Under the pieces are notes generated by a model. It was given only the letters and a program-made list of their open reading frames with translations. It made no database searches and was not told the DNA's origin. Positions 1 to 10,140 of a stretch of DNA of 64,000 nucleotides are shown one piece after another; within the stretch, counting starts at the first letter, position 1; the number at the start of each line of letters is the position of its first letter. The translations under genes and the position numbers were made by a program. The stretch comes from Burkholderia cenocepacia (GTDB lineage Bacteria > Pseudomonadota > Gammaproteobacteria > Burkholderiales > Burkholderiaceae), in assembly GCF_900446215.1 (NCBI RefSeq), contig NZ_UAQZ01000014.1, forward strand, positions 310,001 through 374,000. Reading direction: 5' to 3'.

Positions 1-2019
1 GGTCCAGCCGAGCGTGATCAGGATCGTCGACGCCTCGTCACCCTGGTCGGCCACGAGCCGCCACAGGCCGGCGGCGATCGCGAGCACGTTCAGCGCGAAC
101 AGCACGAGATACGGCTTCGACGTCGACCAGTCGACGTAGCCTTCGTCGATCTTGCCGCCCTTGTCGGTCACGTTGAACTTGCCGTGCTTCGGGCTGAAGA
201 ACGCGACGGTGGTCGGCAGCGCGATGTACCACGCGAGCACCGATTCGTAGACCTCGGCCCAGAACGAATGCCGGTAGCGGCCCTGCATCCGCGAGTTCGC
301 GATGTTCGCAAGCACGAGATACGGGATCACGTAGCTCGCGAGCGCCAGCGACGACGCGTTGATGAAGTACAGGTGGAAGAACAGGTACGCGAGCGGGATC
401 GTCAGGAACACCAGCCGCGGAATCCCGTAGAAGAAATGCAGCATCGCGTTGCCGTAGCAGATCCGCTGGATCAGGCCGAGCCCGCGCCCGAGGAACGGGT
501 TGTCGATGCGGAAGATCTGCGCCATCCCGCGCGCCCAGCGCGTGCGCTGCTTCACGTGGCCCGCGAGGCTTTCGGTCGCGAGGCCGGCCGCCTGCACGGT
601 CGGCAGGTACGCCGACGTATAGCCGCGCCGGTGCAGCTTGAGCGCCGTATGCGCATCCTCGGTCACGGTCTCGACCGCGACGCCGCCGACCTCCTCCAGC
701 GCGCTGCGCTTGAGCACCGCGCATGAGCCGCAGAAGAACGTCGCGTTCCACAGGTCGTTGCCGGACTGCACGAGGCCGTAGAACAGGTTGCCCTCGTTCG
801 GGATCTCGCGGAACGTGCCGAGGTTGCGCTCGAACGGATCGGGCGAGAAGAAATGGTGCGGCGTCTGCACCAGCGCGCACTTCGGGTCGCGCAGGAACAC
901 GCCCATCGTCGTCTGCAGGAACGAGCGCGTCGGCACGTGATCGCAGTCGAAGATCGCGATGTACTCGCCGTGCGTCTTCGGCAGTGCGCGGTTGATGTTG
1001 CCGGCCTTCGCGTGAAGGTTGTCGTCGCGCGTCAGGTAATCGATGCCGGCCTCGGCCGCGAATGCCGCGAATTCCGGACGGCGGCCGTCATCGAGCAGGT
1101 ATACGCGCAGTTTCGCGCTCGGCCAGTCGATGCTCTGCGCGGCGAACACGGTCGGCTTCACGACCGACAGCGGCTCGTTGTAGGTCGGGATATAGACGTC
1201 GACGGTCGGCCAGTTGTCCGGATCGTCGGGCAGCGGCACGATCGGCCGGTCGAGCGGCCACGCGGTCTGCACGAAGCCGAGCAGCAGGATCATCCACGTA
1301 TAGGCTTCGGCGCCATACAGCAGGTAACCGGCGACGGCTTCGACCGGGCTGCGGAAGTCGAGCGTCTGGGTCGTGCGCCACCACACGTAGCGCACCGCCG
1401 CGAGCAGCGCGAGCGACGCGAGCGCAAGGGTCGGCAAATGGCCCGGCAGGCGGCGCAGCGCGAGCGCGAGCACCGCGACGATCGCGAAGAACGCGAACTG
1501 CGCGCCGGGCATCAGCGGCGACATCCCGGCCGCGGCCCACAGCACGGCGCCGGCCACCAGCAGCAGCGGCGCGAGCCAGCGGCGCCGGCCGACGCCGTTC
1601 GCGCGCGCATCGAGCCAGCCGCCCCAGCGCGCCCACGGCAGACGCTCGAGCATCGCGTTGATGCGCCTGCCGAGCGCGCGCCCGGCCACGTAGACGGGCA
1701 CCACGAACGTGTCGAACCACGCGAGCGGATCGCGCGCGGGACGGCCGTCGGCCACGCGCGGCGCGCGCACGATCGCGCGCCACAGCCATTCGCGCACGCT
1801 GAGCGGCTGCAGCACGCCCCAGTCGTGCGCGAGCCGCAGGAACGCGACACGCACCCAGCGGCGTACGTGATCGGGCCGGCCAGGCGGCGGCGCGTGGAAA
1901 AACAGCCGCACGAGCCAGTCCACCCGCGTGCGTTCCGACGGCAGCCCGATGCCGCGCGCGCACCAGTCGGCCACGCGCCGGCCGAACGCACGCAGTTGCG
2001 CGCCGAACACGGCGTTCAT
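1..2019 (-). CDS. bcsA: Cellulose synthase catalytic subunit BcsA (3' end beyond window)
   Basis: Inner-membrane family 2 glycosyltransferase that polymerises UDP-glucose into beta-1,4-glucan and moves it across the membrane with BcsB. The 673 residues present keep the processive-synthase signature: DD at 310-311, DxD at 358-360 (FDCDH), TED ending at 455, and QxxRW at 491-495 (QRTRW). Hydrophobic segments precede the catalytic domain and resume after it. The C-terminal PilZ (c-di-GMP) domain expected in a protein of about 850 residues lies off the left edge. The ATG at 2019 overlaps the bcsQ stop in an ATGA junction, so translation is probably coupled. It is the last bcs gene in view, far from its usual partner bcsB. 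Confidence 0.95.
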   Translation of the reverse strand, partial: MNAVFGAQLRAFGRRVADWCARGIGLPSERTRVDWLVRLFFHAPPPGRPDHVRRWVRVAFLRLAHDWGVLQPLSVREWLWRAIVRAPRVADGRPARDPLAWFDTFVVPVYVAGRALGRRINAMLERLPWARWGGWLDARANGVGRRRWLAPLLLVAGAVLWAAAGMSPLMPGAQFAFFAIVAVLALALRRLPGHLPTLALASLALLAAVRYVWWRTTQTLDFRSPVEAVAGYLLYGAEAYTWMILLLGFVQTAWPLDRPIVPLPDDPDNWPTVDVYIPTYNEPLSVVKPTVFAAQSIDWPSAKLRVYLLDDGRRPEFAAFAAEAGIDYLTRDDNLHAKAGNINRALPKTHGEYIAIFDCDHVPTRSFLQTTMGVFLRDPKCALVQTPHHFFSPDPFERNLGTFREIPNEGNLFYGLVQSGNDLWNATFFCGSCAVLKRSALEEVGGVAVETVTEDAHTALKLHRRGYTSAYLPTVQAAGLATESLAGHVKQRTRWARGMAQIFRIDNPFLGRGLGLIQRICYGNAMLHFFYGIPRLVFLTIPLAYLFFHLYFINASSLALASYVIPYLVLANIANSRMQGRYRHSFWAEVYESVLAWYIALPTTVAFFSPKHGKFNVTDKGGKIDEGYVDWSTSKPYLVLFALNVLAIAAGLWRLVADQGDEASTILITLGWT

Positions 2020-2795
2020 CGCCCCGCTCCGGTACGGCCCGCGACGGTCGCCGCGAGCCACGTGTCGACCCAGTTCGCGACGCCGTTCAGGTCGTGCGAC
2101 GCCTGCGAATACGGCGCGTCGTCGAAGATCCAGCTGCCGCGCGCGAGCGCCTCGGGCACGGCCGCGTCGACGTGGATGCGCTGCTCGAGCATCGACGCCG
2201 GCCCCGCGACCGCACGCAGCATCGCCAGCGCGTCGCGCTGCATGTCGCGCGCCGGGTTCAGCCGGTTCACGACGATCTGCAGTTCGCCGCGGCCGGCCCG
2301 CAACGCGCCGAGCCGCGCGGCCGTCGTCGCGCACGCGACCGGCTCCGGCGGCACGACGACGAGCGTCAGGTCCGCGCAACGGATCGCCTGCGCGGCCTGC
2401 GGCGACGGATAGCGGGCGGTGTCGACCAGCACGACGCCATCGGCCGGCAGCGCGATCTCGTCGAGCGCGCGCGGCAGCCACGCCGGATCGGCCACGAGCC
2501 GCGCATCGCACGCGGCGGCCTCCGCCGCATCGACTTGCCCGTACGGCACGAACAGCACGCCGTCTGCGTTGCGCCACGTGTGCGCGTGCCACGGTTCGGC
2601 GCCGCCCAGCAGGCTGTGCGCGAGACCGTGTTCGGCCAGCGTATCGAGGCCGAGCGTCGCGCCCATCAGGTTCTGTGCATCGAATTCGACGGCGACGACC
2701 GGCCGGCCGCGGCGCGCGAGCAGTACCGCGAGCGCGGCGGCGAGCGTCGTGCGGCCCGCGCCGCCCGTCGTCGAGGTGAGGGCGATCGTTTTCAT
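2016..2795 (-). CDS. bcsQ: Cellulose biosynthesis ParA/MinD-like protein BcsQ
   Basis: Protein of 259 residues in the BcsQ/YhjQ branch of the SIMIBI (MinD/ParA) ATPases, known to be needed for polar localisation and activity of the cellulose machinery in enterobacteria. The N-terminus MKTIALTSTTGG begins a degenerate Walker A loop, TGGAGRTT. The canonical form is KGGxGKTT, so both lysines are replaced, and E. coli BcsQ is also degenerate here. An open frame continues upstream to 3077, but the ATG at 2795 gives the proper family N-terminus and overlaps the preceding stop by ATGA. The stop overlaps the bcsA start in the same way. Nucleotide binding and hydrolysis are inferred, not evident. Confidence 0.88.
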   Translation of the reverse strand: MKTIALTSTTGGAGRTTLAAALAVLLARRGRPVVAVEFDAQNLMGATLGLDTLAEHGLAHSLLGGAEPWHAHTWRNADGVLFVPYGQVDAAEAAACDARLVADPAWLPRALDEIALPADGVVLVDTARYPSPQAAQAIRCADLTLVVVPPEPVACATTAARLGALRAGRGELQIVVNRLNPARDMQRDALAMLRAVAGPASMLEQRIHVDAAVPEALARGSWIFDDAPYSQASHDLNGVANWVDTWLAATVAGRTGAGR

Positions 2796-3025
2796 CGTGG
2801 CGCCTTGCTGTCGCGCTCGTTGAGTTCGCCGCCTTCGTTGCCGGCGCCCGGCAGCAGGCGGCCGCGCAGCGCGACCGGCACGAGTGCGCACGGCACCGCG
2901 TCGCGGCGGTCGATGCCGCGCGGCGCGTGGAAGCCGCGGCCGACGCCGAGGTGCTGCGCGACGATCCATACCGGCACCGCGATCACGATACCGACGATGA
3001 AGCCGATGACGAGTTCGGCGATCAT
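2792..3025 (-). CDS. Small membrane protein, BcsF/YhjT-like
   Basis: Protein of 77 residues with one N-terminal transmembrane segment (about residues 4-23, MIAELVIGFIVGIV onwards) and a basic, polar cytoplasmic tail. Its place between bcsE and bcsQ and its topology fit BcsF, the short protein that holds BcsE at the inner membrane in E. coli. Sequence identity to BcsF is not obvious by eye, so the name rests on context. It is ATGA-overlapped on both sides, with the bcsE stop and the bcsQ start. Many annotations would miss it or fuse it to longer spurious frames. Confidence 0.7.
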   Translation of the reverse strand: MIAELVIGFIVGIVIAVPVWIVAQHLGVGRGFHAPRGIDRRDAVPCALVPVALRGRLLPGAGNEGGELNERDSKAPR

Positions 3026-5001
3026 GCGTCCTCCTGCTTGCGCAGCGGCATCGCGCTGCGGACGGCGCCGCGCGCACGCGCGGCGGGAATGACGGGGTCC
3101 GGCGTCGACGCGACGCCGGCCTCGACGGCGGCGGGCGTGGCCTGCTGCGGCACGCCCATCGCGTCGAGCGCGACGAGGGTATCGATCGCGTCGATCGCGG
3201 CGCTCACCTCGCTCGCGTCGGGCAACGCCGCACCGGGCTCGGCGGGCGCGGTCGATGCGCGCGCGGCGCCCGCCGGCTGCGGCGCCGCGAACAGGTCGCT
3301 GTAGTCGGCGATCGGCGCGCGCCGGTTCGCGGCCTTCAGCGTCTCGAGCTCGGTATCGATGCTGCCCTGCCCGAGGCACACGACGCGGTCGGACAGCGTA
3401 TCGACCGGCACGTCGAAAATCCGCGCGAGCGCATCGTCGGCGTCGACCGGCTCGCACGCGAACAGGAACACGAACAGGTGCGCCGCATCGGCCGTCACGA
3501 CGTCGCCCGCGCGACGCGGCCGGCAGTGCCGCAACGCATCGACGTGCGACACGCCCGGCAACAGCGTGAGCTTCGCGAGCGTATGCGGCAGCGCGAGCAC
3601 CGCGCCGCGATCGAGCACCGCGCGAATCCGCTGGCAGAACGCGCCGACCGGCAGATAGCCGAGCACCGAATCGCCGAGCGCGGCCGCGAGCGCCGCGCGA
3701 TAGTCGGCCGCGACGGGCCGCGCGTAGAGCTGGCCGCGCAGCGCATGCACGGCGGCCTGCATCCGCGAGACGGGCAAGTCGCGCGCGACGACCCGGTTCG
3801 CGCCGACGCTCAGCACGAGCACCTCGAACTGGTGGCGCAGCACCTCGCCGCGCTCGACGACCGCGATCTTCAGCGCGCCGCCGCACTGCCGGCGCAGCGC
3901 GTGCACGTCCGCGCACAGCGCTTCGAGTTGCGCATGCGAGCGGAACACGAGTACCGCGGTCGCGGCCTGCGCGCTCGCGCACGCGGCGACGACGGCCGCA
4001 TTGTCGTCGACGATCTCCCAGCCGTCCGGCACGCGGCTCGCGCCGTCGACCACCGCGCGGCTGACCACCACGCGATCCTCGTCACTCGCGAGCTTCATCC
4101 GGCGCGCCGGTTCGGTCGCGCCGCCATCGACGCTCGCCGACAGCCGGCCGCCCGGCGCGAAGCGCAGCGGCCGCACCTCGCCGGCCGCGAGCGTGTCGCC
4201 CGCGCGCCAGAAATCGACGATCCACAGCAGCTCGCCATGCGTGCGCTGCAACTGCGCGACGCCCGAGCAGATGCCGTGAAAGCCGCTGCGCGGCGTGCGA
4301 TCGGCATCGCGCACGAGCGGCGCATCGTCGGCGCGCGCGTCGCCGCCCGCGCGGGTCGCTTCGGGGTCGAGCAGCAGCACGAGCGCGATCCGGCGCGTGC
4401 GGCACCAGTCGGCCAGCGCGTGCGCTTCGTCCGCGAGCGCGACCGGATCGTCCCAGCTGAACCAGCGCTGGGCGCCTTCGACGAAATACAGCGAACGGGC
4501 ATGCAGCCCGTAGCGCTTCATCGCGCGCAAGCCGCCGGTCAGCCGCGCGAACGGGCCCGGTGCCGCGCGACGCGGCGTGCCGCCGGCCGCACCGGCATCC
4601 ACACCGTCGTCGGCCGGCCCGGCCGCCGGCGGCATCGCCAATACGTTCAGGTTGCGCGGCCAGCCGGCCGGCTGCGCGCCGCCCGCGAAGCCGAGCGAGG
4701 CCATCTGCGCGGCGACGCGCGCCGGATCGCGCGCCAGCACGACCGTGACGTCGCGCGTGCGCGCCTGGCGCGCGCTTTCCCACACGAGCGCATCGCAGCC
4801 CGGCGTGCCGGCGGCCGCGTAGATCGCATACAGGCCGCCGGCTTCCAGTTGCGTCCAGGTATCGGGCAGGCCGTCGATCGCGAGCCGGCTCAACGCGCCG
4901 GCGCGGCCGCCCGCCGGCCCCATGCGCAACGACGCGCGCAGGCGATCGACCAGGCTGGTGGCGCCGGGCGCGAGGCGGGTGGCATCGAATTCCGTAGTCA
5001 C
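3022..5001 (-). CDS. bcsE: Cellulose biosynthesis c-di-GMP-binding protein BcsE
   Basis: Protein of 659 residues matching the BcsE (YhjS) family, a cytosolic c-di-GMP sensor that boosts cellulose output through the Bcs complex. The C-terminal GIL domain is recognisable from an RxGD c-di-GMP contact motif, RAGD at residues 497-500 in an HCRPRRAGDVV context, followed by a short beta-rich region. The larger N-terminal part would be the degenerate receiver/NTPase-like modules of the family. The start is GTG at 5001, preceded by an AGGGGAA ribosome site, 16 bases after bcsC; no better ATG is in frame. The stop overlaps the small bcsF-like gene. Confidence 0.88.
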   Translation of the reverse strand: MTTEFDATRLAPGATSLVDRLRASLRMGPAGGRAGALSRLAIDGLPDTWTQLEAGGLYAIYAAAGTPGCDALVWESARQARTRDVTVVLARDPARVAAQMASLGFAGGAQPAGWPRNLNVLAMPPAAGPADDGVDAGAAGGTPRRAAPGPFARLTGGLRAMKRYGLHARSLYFVEGAQRWFSWDDPVALADEAHALADWCRTRRIALVLLLDPEATRAGGDARADDAPLVRDADRTPRSGFHGICSGVAQLQRTHGELLWIVDFWRAGDTLAAGEVRPLRFAPGGRLSASVDGGATEPARRMKLASDEDRVVVSRAVVDGASRVPDGWEIVDDNAAVVAACASAQAATAVLVFRSHAQLEALCADVHALRRQCGGALKIAVVERGEVLRHQFEVLVLSVGANRVVARDLPVSRMQAAVHALRGQLYARPVAADYRAALAAALGDSVLGYLPVGAFCQRIRAVLDRGAVLALPHTLAKLTLLPGVSHVDALRHCRPRRAGDVVTADAAHLFVFLFACEPVDADDALARIFDVPVDTLSDRVVCLGQGSIDTELETLKAANRRAPIADYSDLFAAPQPAGAARASTAPAEPGAALPDASEVSAAIDAIDTLVALDAMGVPQQATPAAVEAGVASTPDPVIPAARARGAVRSAMPLRKQEDA

Positions 5002-5017
5002 GGCGTTCCCCTAGTCC

Positions 5018-8000
5018 CTAGTAATCCGAATAAAGCCGCACCGGCGTCGGCGTGACGAGCCAGCTGCGCGGCGCGCGCGCATCGAACGCATAGCGCAAAT
5101 ACACGAGCGCCGAGCTCGGCGCATAGTCGTGCGACCGGTCGATGTGCAACTGCGCGCCGACGCTCAGGTGCGGGTTCACGCGATACTCGACGATGCCGTT
5201 CACGCCGTAAGAAAACGACACGCCGCGCGTCGAGCTGCCCGCATAGACGAACCCGGCCGCCACCTGCGCGGCGCGCTGGTCCGAGAACGTCGGGTAATAC
5301 AGCGAATCCTTTTCGTAGCTGTTCGAGATCCCGCCGGTAACGGTCAGGTCCCACGACAGCGCATCGCGCCGCCCCGCCCATTCGATCGGCACGCCGAGCG
5401 ACAGGTAGCGTTGCGGGCTGTAGTAGCCGCCCTGCCCGTACGTGTAGTAACGCAGGTTCTGCGCGTAGTGCCACGCATTGCCGACGAGCCCCGTGCTGAG
5501 CTTCATCGTCGCGCGCTCGTACACGGGCACCGTGAAGCCGGTGCGCAGCGTGACTTCCGCGTTGCGTTCGACGTTGCGGCCGGACAGCACGCCCGCGCCG
5601 AGCTCCGCGAACAGGTTCGTGCGGCCGACGTCGACCGACGCACGCAGGTTCACGCCGTCGCGGCGCACGCCGCCCCACACCGCGCCGGTCCACGGGTCGC
5701 GCATCCCCGCGTACGACAGCACGCTGCTCGTTTCCGGCCTTCGCGACGCATTCACCGAGAAGATCGCGGGGCCCGCGTCGAAGCGATAGCGCACGCCGCC
5801 GACCAGGTAGTGCACGGGGAAGCCGAGCGGCGACGTGCCGAGATCGACGCGCCACGCGTCCGACAGATAGCCGGCGCCGAGCGCGACGCCCGTCGTCGAC
5901 TGGTGCAGCGAACCCGGCGGATTCGCGAGCAGCGCGGCGGCCGGCTGATTCAGCTGGAATGGCGGCGGCAACCCGTTTTGCGCGCGGAGCGCCGCGTAGG
6001 TGCCGAACGTCTTCAGCGAATAGGCGTCCGGGTTGCTCGTGTCGAGCGTGCCCGGGTCGAGATGCACGGTGTCGATCTGCGCGAACACGTGCCCGTCGTA
6101 ACGGACCGGCATCTGCATATAGATCGGCACCTGCTGCGCGCGATACGACGAGATGCCTTCGTCGCCCGATTTGTACGCGGGTATCCAGCCGGTCTCGATC
6201 TCGGGATTGCGCCGCTGCTGCAGATCCGCGAACGCGGCCTGCGCGGGCGTCAACCCGTCGCGGCCCGGGCTCACGCCCGTCGCGCGTTCCTGCGACTGCG
6301 ACAGCCGGTACAGCGACGCCGCGTCGTCATAGCGCCCCTGCGCCTCGGCCACGCGTCCGGCGGCGACCGTCACGTCGGCGCGCGCCGGATACGCGGCCTG
6401 CAGCCGGTCGGTGACCTGCGCGGCTTCGTCCGGGCGGCGCAGCGCGTTCAGGCGGCGCACGGCCGACAGTTGCGTGTCAACGTCGTCGTCCGGCGTGCGC
6501 GCCAGCACGGCCTGCACGCGCGCGCGTGCGGCGGCACGGTTGCCGCTGTCCTCGTCGCTCCGGGCGAGCGCGAGCTGCACATCGGCATCGTCGGGCGTGC
6601 GCGCCACGACCGGCGCGAGCGCATCGCGCGCGGCATCGTAATGGCCCTGCGCGCGTTCGAGATCGGCGAGTTCGAGCGCGTAACGCTTGTCCGCCCGGCC
6701 GGCCGGGCTCGCGCGGTCGAGCAGCGTGCGCGCCTGTGCGTAGTCCTGTCGCGCGATCGCGTCGTCGGTCTGCCGCAGCACGAGCCGCAGCGACTGATCC
6801 TCGAGCCGCGCGGTCTGCGCGGGCGTCAGCGACGAGTCGCGGCGCAGCGTGTCGAGCCACGCGGCGAGCGCGTCGTCGCGCCCCGCGCGGCCGAGCAGGT
6901 CGCCGTAGCGCAGCCGCACGTCCGCGTCGGCTTCGCGCGGATGCGCGGCGATCCAGTCGCGCAGCGGCGCGAGGCCGCGCTCGGGTTCGCCCGCGTCGAT
7001 CCACTGCGCGCCGATCGCGGCGAGCATGTCGGGATCGTCCGGTGCGCTCGCCTGCGCGTGCGCGAGCGTGGCGGCGAATGCCGCGCGGTCGCCGCGTGCG
7101 TGCGCGCTGCGTGCGTCGGCCAGCGCGCTTTCGGCATCGAGCTTGCGCGCCAGTGCGCGCATCCCGTCCGAACGGTGCGCGTCGTCGACCGGCGCCAACA
7201 CGGCTTGAGCGCCCGCGACATCGTCGAGCGAGTTGCGGTACAGCGCGTTCGCGTAGCGCATCTCGGGCGTATCGCGCTGCGCGAGCCCGTCGTCCATCAC
7301 CGTGCGGCCGAGCTGCGGCAGCCCCATGTCGCGATAGAGGCGCGCGAGCGCGAAGCGCGTCCACGGCGCGTCGGGCGCCGCGCGCACGGCCGCCTCGTAG
7401 CGCTGCGCGGCCGGCCCGCGTGCGCCCTTGTCGGCCAGCGCGCGCGCCTCGTTCGCGAGCAGGTCGCTGCGCAGGCCGTCGAGCGCGCGGCGGTCGTCGG
7501 CGCCCGTCACGCGCCCTTGCAGCGCGTCGAGCAACGGGCCGATCCGGTCCGCGCGGCCGGTGTTTTCGTACAGCGTGGCCGTGTCGCGCACGGCCGACAG
7601 GCTCGGCGAACGCGCGGCCAGCAAGCCGCGCAGCAACGGCTCCGCCTGCGCCCAGTCGCGCTGCGCGAGCAGCGCATCGGCGAGCTGCAACTTCGCGTCC
7701 GGGTTGTCCGGCTGCATCGCGAGCGCCGCCCGCGCGGCGCGCTCGGCCTCCTTCGGGCGCCCCGCACTGGCCGCTTCACGGCCTTGGGCGAGCAACCCCC
7801 AGAACTGCGCGGTACGCGCGAGGCTTTGCCATTTGCCGCGCTGGTCGGTCGCACGCGTCGCGGCCCGCGCGAATAGCACGCGCGCTTCGTCGTGCCGCCC
7901 CTCGCGCAGCCGCAGCAGGCCGAGCCCGCCCAGCGCGTCGGCGTCGTCCGCCCGCGCCCGCGCGGCGCGCGCGAGCAGCGGATCGGCGGCGGCCAGGTCG

Positions 8001-8923
8001 CCGCGCGCGAGTGCCTGCAGCCCGCGCTGTTGCGCGATGTAGTCGGGATCGCGTTCGAGCCGACGCCGCGCGTCGCGCTGCCGATCGAGGCCGGCGGCGC
8101 GGTCGCGGAATTCGGTGTCGTCCGGCGCGAGCGCGAGATACGCGTGCAGCGCGTCGAGATACGCGGGATCGCTGCCCGCCGATTGCAGCACGCGCCGCCA
8201 CAGCGCCATCGCTTCCGTGTGGTCCGCGTCGGTGCGCTGCGCGAGCGACGCGGCGATCCGGTTCGCTTCCGCGCGCGTGTCGTCGCGCTGGTTCAACAGC
8301 CGCGCGAGCGCGACCGATGCGCTCGTGTCGCCCGGATCGGCCGCGATCGCGCGGCGCAGCGCGGCGATCGCCGGCTCACGCCCGCCCGGCGCATTGGACA
8401 CGATCTGGTAATACTCGGCGCCGAGCGCGCCCGCTGGTGCGCCGTTCGGAAACAGCGCGACGATCCGTCGTGCCGCCTCGTCGGCACGGCCGCTGCGCGC
8501 GAGCAGCCGGATCTGCGCCATCTCGCCGCGCCCGCTCGTCGCGACGCGGTATTCGTCGGCCACCCGCCGCGTGGCCGGCACATTCGGCGACTGCGCCTGC
8601 AGCCGCGCCAGCGACGCCTGCGCGCCTTTCGCATCGCCCAACCGCAGCAGCACGCGCACCTGTTCGGCCAGCAGCTCGGGATCCCCCGGCGCAATCAGCA
8701 GGCCCTTGCGCAGCGCATCGCGCGCGAGATCGTCGCGATGCTTGATGCCCCACATCCGCGCGGTGTCGAGCTCGCGCCGCGCATCGGCGGCGGCCGAGGT
8801 CGACGGTGTCGCCGAAGTCGCGGAGTTCGCGATCGCCGGGCCCGACGCCGCCGCGCACACCGACGACGCGAGCCATGCGAATCCCGCGACGTGCGGCGCG
8901 GCGCACTTCAGCGGGCGGCGCAC
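5018..8923 (-). CDS. bcsC: Cellulose export TPR/outer-membrane protein BcsC
   Basis: Protein of 1301 residues. A signal peptide follows the start (MRRPLKCAAPHVAGF, then an alanine-rich core). The middle of the protein is a long series of TPR helices (repeated AL..DP/D and A..R..A periodicity, about residues 50-950). The C-terminal 350 residues form the BcsC outer-membrane beta-barrel, ending in alternating hydrophobic strands and RLYSDY. It carries the glucan through the periplasm and outer membrane. The frame stays open far upstream, to 11719, but GTG at 8923 with GGGGAG seven bases ahead gives the signal peptide and overlaps the end of bcsZ by 16 bases. Confidence 0.93.
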   Translation of the reverse strand: MRRPLKCAAPHVAGFAWLASSVCAAASGPAIANSATSATPSTSAAADARRELDTARMWGIKHRDDLARDALRKGLLIAPGDPELLAEQVRVLLRLGDAKGAQASLARLQAQSPNVPATRRVADEYRVATSGRGEMAQIRLLARSGRADEAARRIVALFPNGAPAGALGAEYYQIVSNAPGGREPAIAALRRAIAADPGDTSASVALARLLNQRDDTRAEANRIAASLAQRTDADHTEAMALWRRVLQSAGSDPAYLDALHAYLALAPDDTEFRDRAAGLDRQRDARRRLERDPDYIAQQRGLQALARGDLAAADPLLARAARARADDADALGGLGLLRLREGRHDEARVLFARAATRATDQRGKWQSLARTAQFWGLLAQGREAASAGRPKEAERAARAALAMQPDNPDAKLQLADALLAQRDWAQAEPLLRGLLAARSPSLSAVRDTATLYENTGRADRIGPLLDALQGRVTGADDRRALDGLRSDLLANEARALADKGARGPAAQRYEAAVRAAPDAPWTRFALARLYRDMGLPQLGRTVMDDGLAQRDTPEMRYANALYRNSLDDVAGAQAVLAPVDDAHRSDGMRALARKLDAESALADARSAHARGDRAAFAATLAHAQASAPDDPDMLAAIGAQWIDAGEPERGLAPLRDWIAAHPREADADVRLRYGDLLGRAGRDDALAAWLDTLRRDSSLTPAQTARLEDQSLRLVLRQTDDAIARQDYAQARTLLDRASPAGRADKRYALELADLERAQGHYDAARDALAPVVARTPDDADVQLALARSDEDSGNRAAARARVQAVLARTPDDDVDTQLSAVRRLNALRRPDEAAQVTDRLQAAYPARADVTVAAGRVAEAQGRYDDAASLYRLSQSQERATGVSPGRDGLTPAQAAFADLQQRRNPEIETGWIPAYKSGDEGISSYRAQQVPIYMQMPVRYDGHVFAQIDTVHLDPGTLDTSNPDAYSLKTFGTYAALRAQNGLPPPFQLNQPAAALLANPPGSLHQSTTGVALGAGYLSDAWRVDLGTSPLGFPVHYLVGGVRYRFDAGPAIFSVNASRRPETSSVLSYAGMRDPWTGAVWGGVRRDGVNLRASVDVGRTNLFAELGAGVLSGRNVERNAEVTLRTGFTVPVYERATMKLSTGLVGNAWHYAQNLRYYTYGQGGYYSPQRYLSLGVPIEWAGRRDALSWDLTVTGGISNSYEKDSLYYPTFSDQRAAQVAAGFVYAGSSTRGVSFSYGVNGIVEYRVNPHLSVGAQLHIDRSHDYAPSSALVYLRYAFDARAPRSWLVTPTPVRLYSDY

Positions 8924-10137
8924 GAACGGTCTCCCCAGCGGGTGTCGAGCGTGCCGTCCGCCCCGAACCGGTAGCGGCCGTCGCGCCAACCGAGGCCGAA
9001 CAGCGTCAGCACGCTGGTGTAGTAGCCGGGCGCCGACTGGCGCGCGAGCGTATCGACGCGGGCCGCCTGTGCATCCGCGAGCGCGTGCTGGCCGCGCGCG
9101 TCGAGAAACGGCACGGCCGCCGCGGAGAAGCCGCCGTTGCCGTCGTTCGGCCCCGCGACGCCCGTCGTCGTATCGACCCGCTCGGGCGGCGCGCCGTGCG
9201 CGGCGATGGCATCGGCGAACGGCGCGAACTTCGCGAGCAGCGGCGCGGCGAGCGGATCGGCACGGTCGAGCATGCCGGCCCACAGGTACACGCGGATCGC
9301 GTTGTACGCGCTCTGCGCATGCGTGTCCGGATCGGGCCCGAAACCCTTGCCCGCGCGATACAGCGCCCAGTCCGGCGAGAACCCCTTCGGCGCGGTGTCG
9401 AGCAGCACGCGCCCGGTACTGGACGCCAGCGCGGCCCAGCGACGGTCGTCGGGCAGCCGCGCGCCGAGCGCGCGAATCACCTGCGGCGGCGAATAGCTCG
9501 GGTTCACGCGCCATTGGCCGTCGGCCAGCTTGAACCCGGTCGGCCCCGGCAGCAGCGTGAGGCCGAGGCCCGGCACGGTCGCCGTCTCGGCGTCGAGCAC
9601 GCGCTTCGCGAGCAGCGCGCCGCGGGCCGTATAGCTGCGCTCGCGCCACAGCCGTCCGGCCTCGACGAGTGCATACGCGATCCACAGGTCGGCGTCCGAC
9701 GCAGGGTTCGCGTCGAGCACGCGCCACGCGCCGTCGGGCGCGCGGCCCCACAGCCACGCAGGCAGGTGCGCGCTCAGGTCGCCCTGCGCGAGGTTGTTCT
9801 CGGTCCATGCGAGGATCGTGTCGAACATGCGCCGGTCGTTCGCGACCAGCGCGAAGAACAGTCCATACGCCTGCCCCTCCGATACCGTGCGCGAATCGGC
9901 CGAGCCGACGTCGATCACGCGGCCGTCGGCCGAGATGAAATCGCGCTTGAACGCGTCCCAGCGCGGCCACGCCACGCTGCATCCGGCGCCGGCCGCGTCG
10001 GCCGCGCCAGTCCCGGCGGCGTGCGCGCGCGTGGCCATGCCGGCCGCCGCGCACGTCACCGCCAGCGCCAGCGCGAACGTCGCGCCGACACGCCGCGCCG
10101 GCCGCGTTGCCCGTCGCTTCGTCATTGCCCGCGCCAT
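8908..10137 (-). CDS. bcsZ: Periplasmic endo-1,4-beta-glucanase BcsZ (GH8)
   Basis: Protein of 409 residues, a glycoside hydrolase family 8 cellulase that trims nascent cellulose in the periplasm. An arginine-rich N-terminus and a hydrophobic core end at AHA (residue 40), a Sec-type signal peptide. The GH8 catalytic block SEGQAYGLFFA contains the predicted acid Glu87. The family block LDARGQ near the C-terminus is also present. Start ATG 10137 is three bases past the bcsB stop; an internal ATG at 10125 would shorten the n-region by four residues. Its position directly after bcsB matches the bcsABZC order of other proteobacteria. Confidence 0.93.
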   Translation of the reverse strand: MARAMTKRRATRPARRVGATFALALAVTCAAAGMATRAHAAGTGAADAAGAGCSVAWPRWDAFKRDFISADGRVIDVGSADSRTVSEGQAYGLFFALVANDRRMFDTILAWTENNLAQGDLSAHLPAWLWGRAPDGAWRVLDANPASDADLWIAYALVEAGRLWRERSYTARGALLAKRVLDAETATVPGLGLTLLPGPTGFKLADGQWRVNPSYSPPQVIRALGARLPDDRRWAALASSTGRVLLDTAPKGFSPDWALYRAGKGFGPDPDTHAQSAYNAIRVYLWAGMLDRADPLAAPLLAKFAPFADAIAAHGAPPERVDTTTGVAGPNDGNGGFSAAAVPFLDARGQHALADAQAARVDTLARQSAPGYYTSVLTLFGLGWRDGRYRFGADGTLDTRWGDRSCAAR

Positions 10138-10140
10138 CCG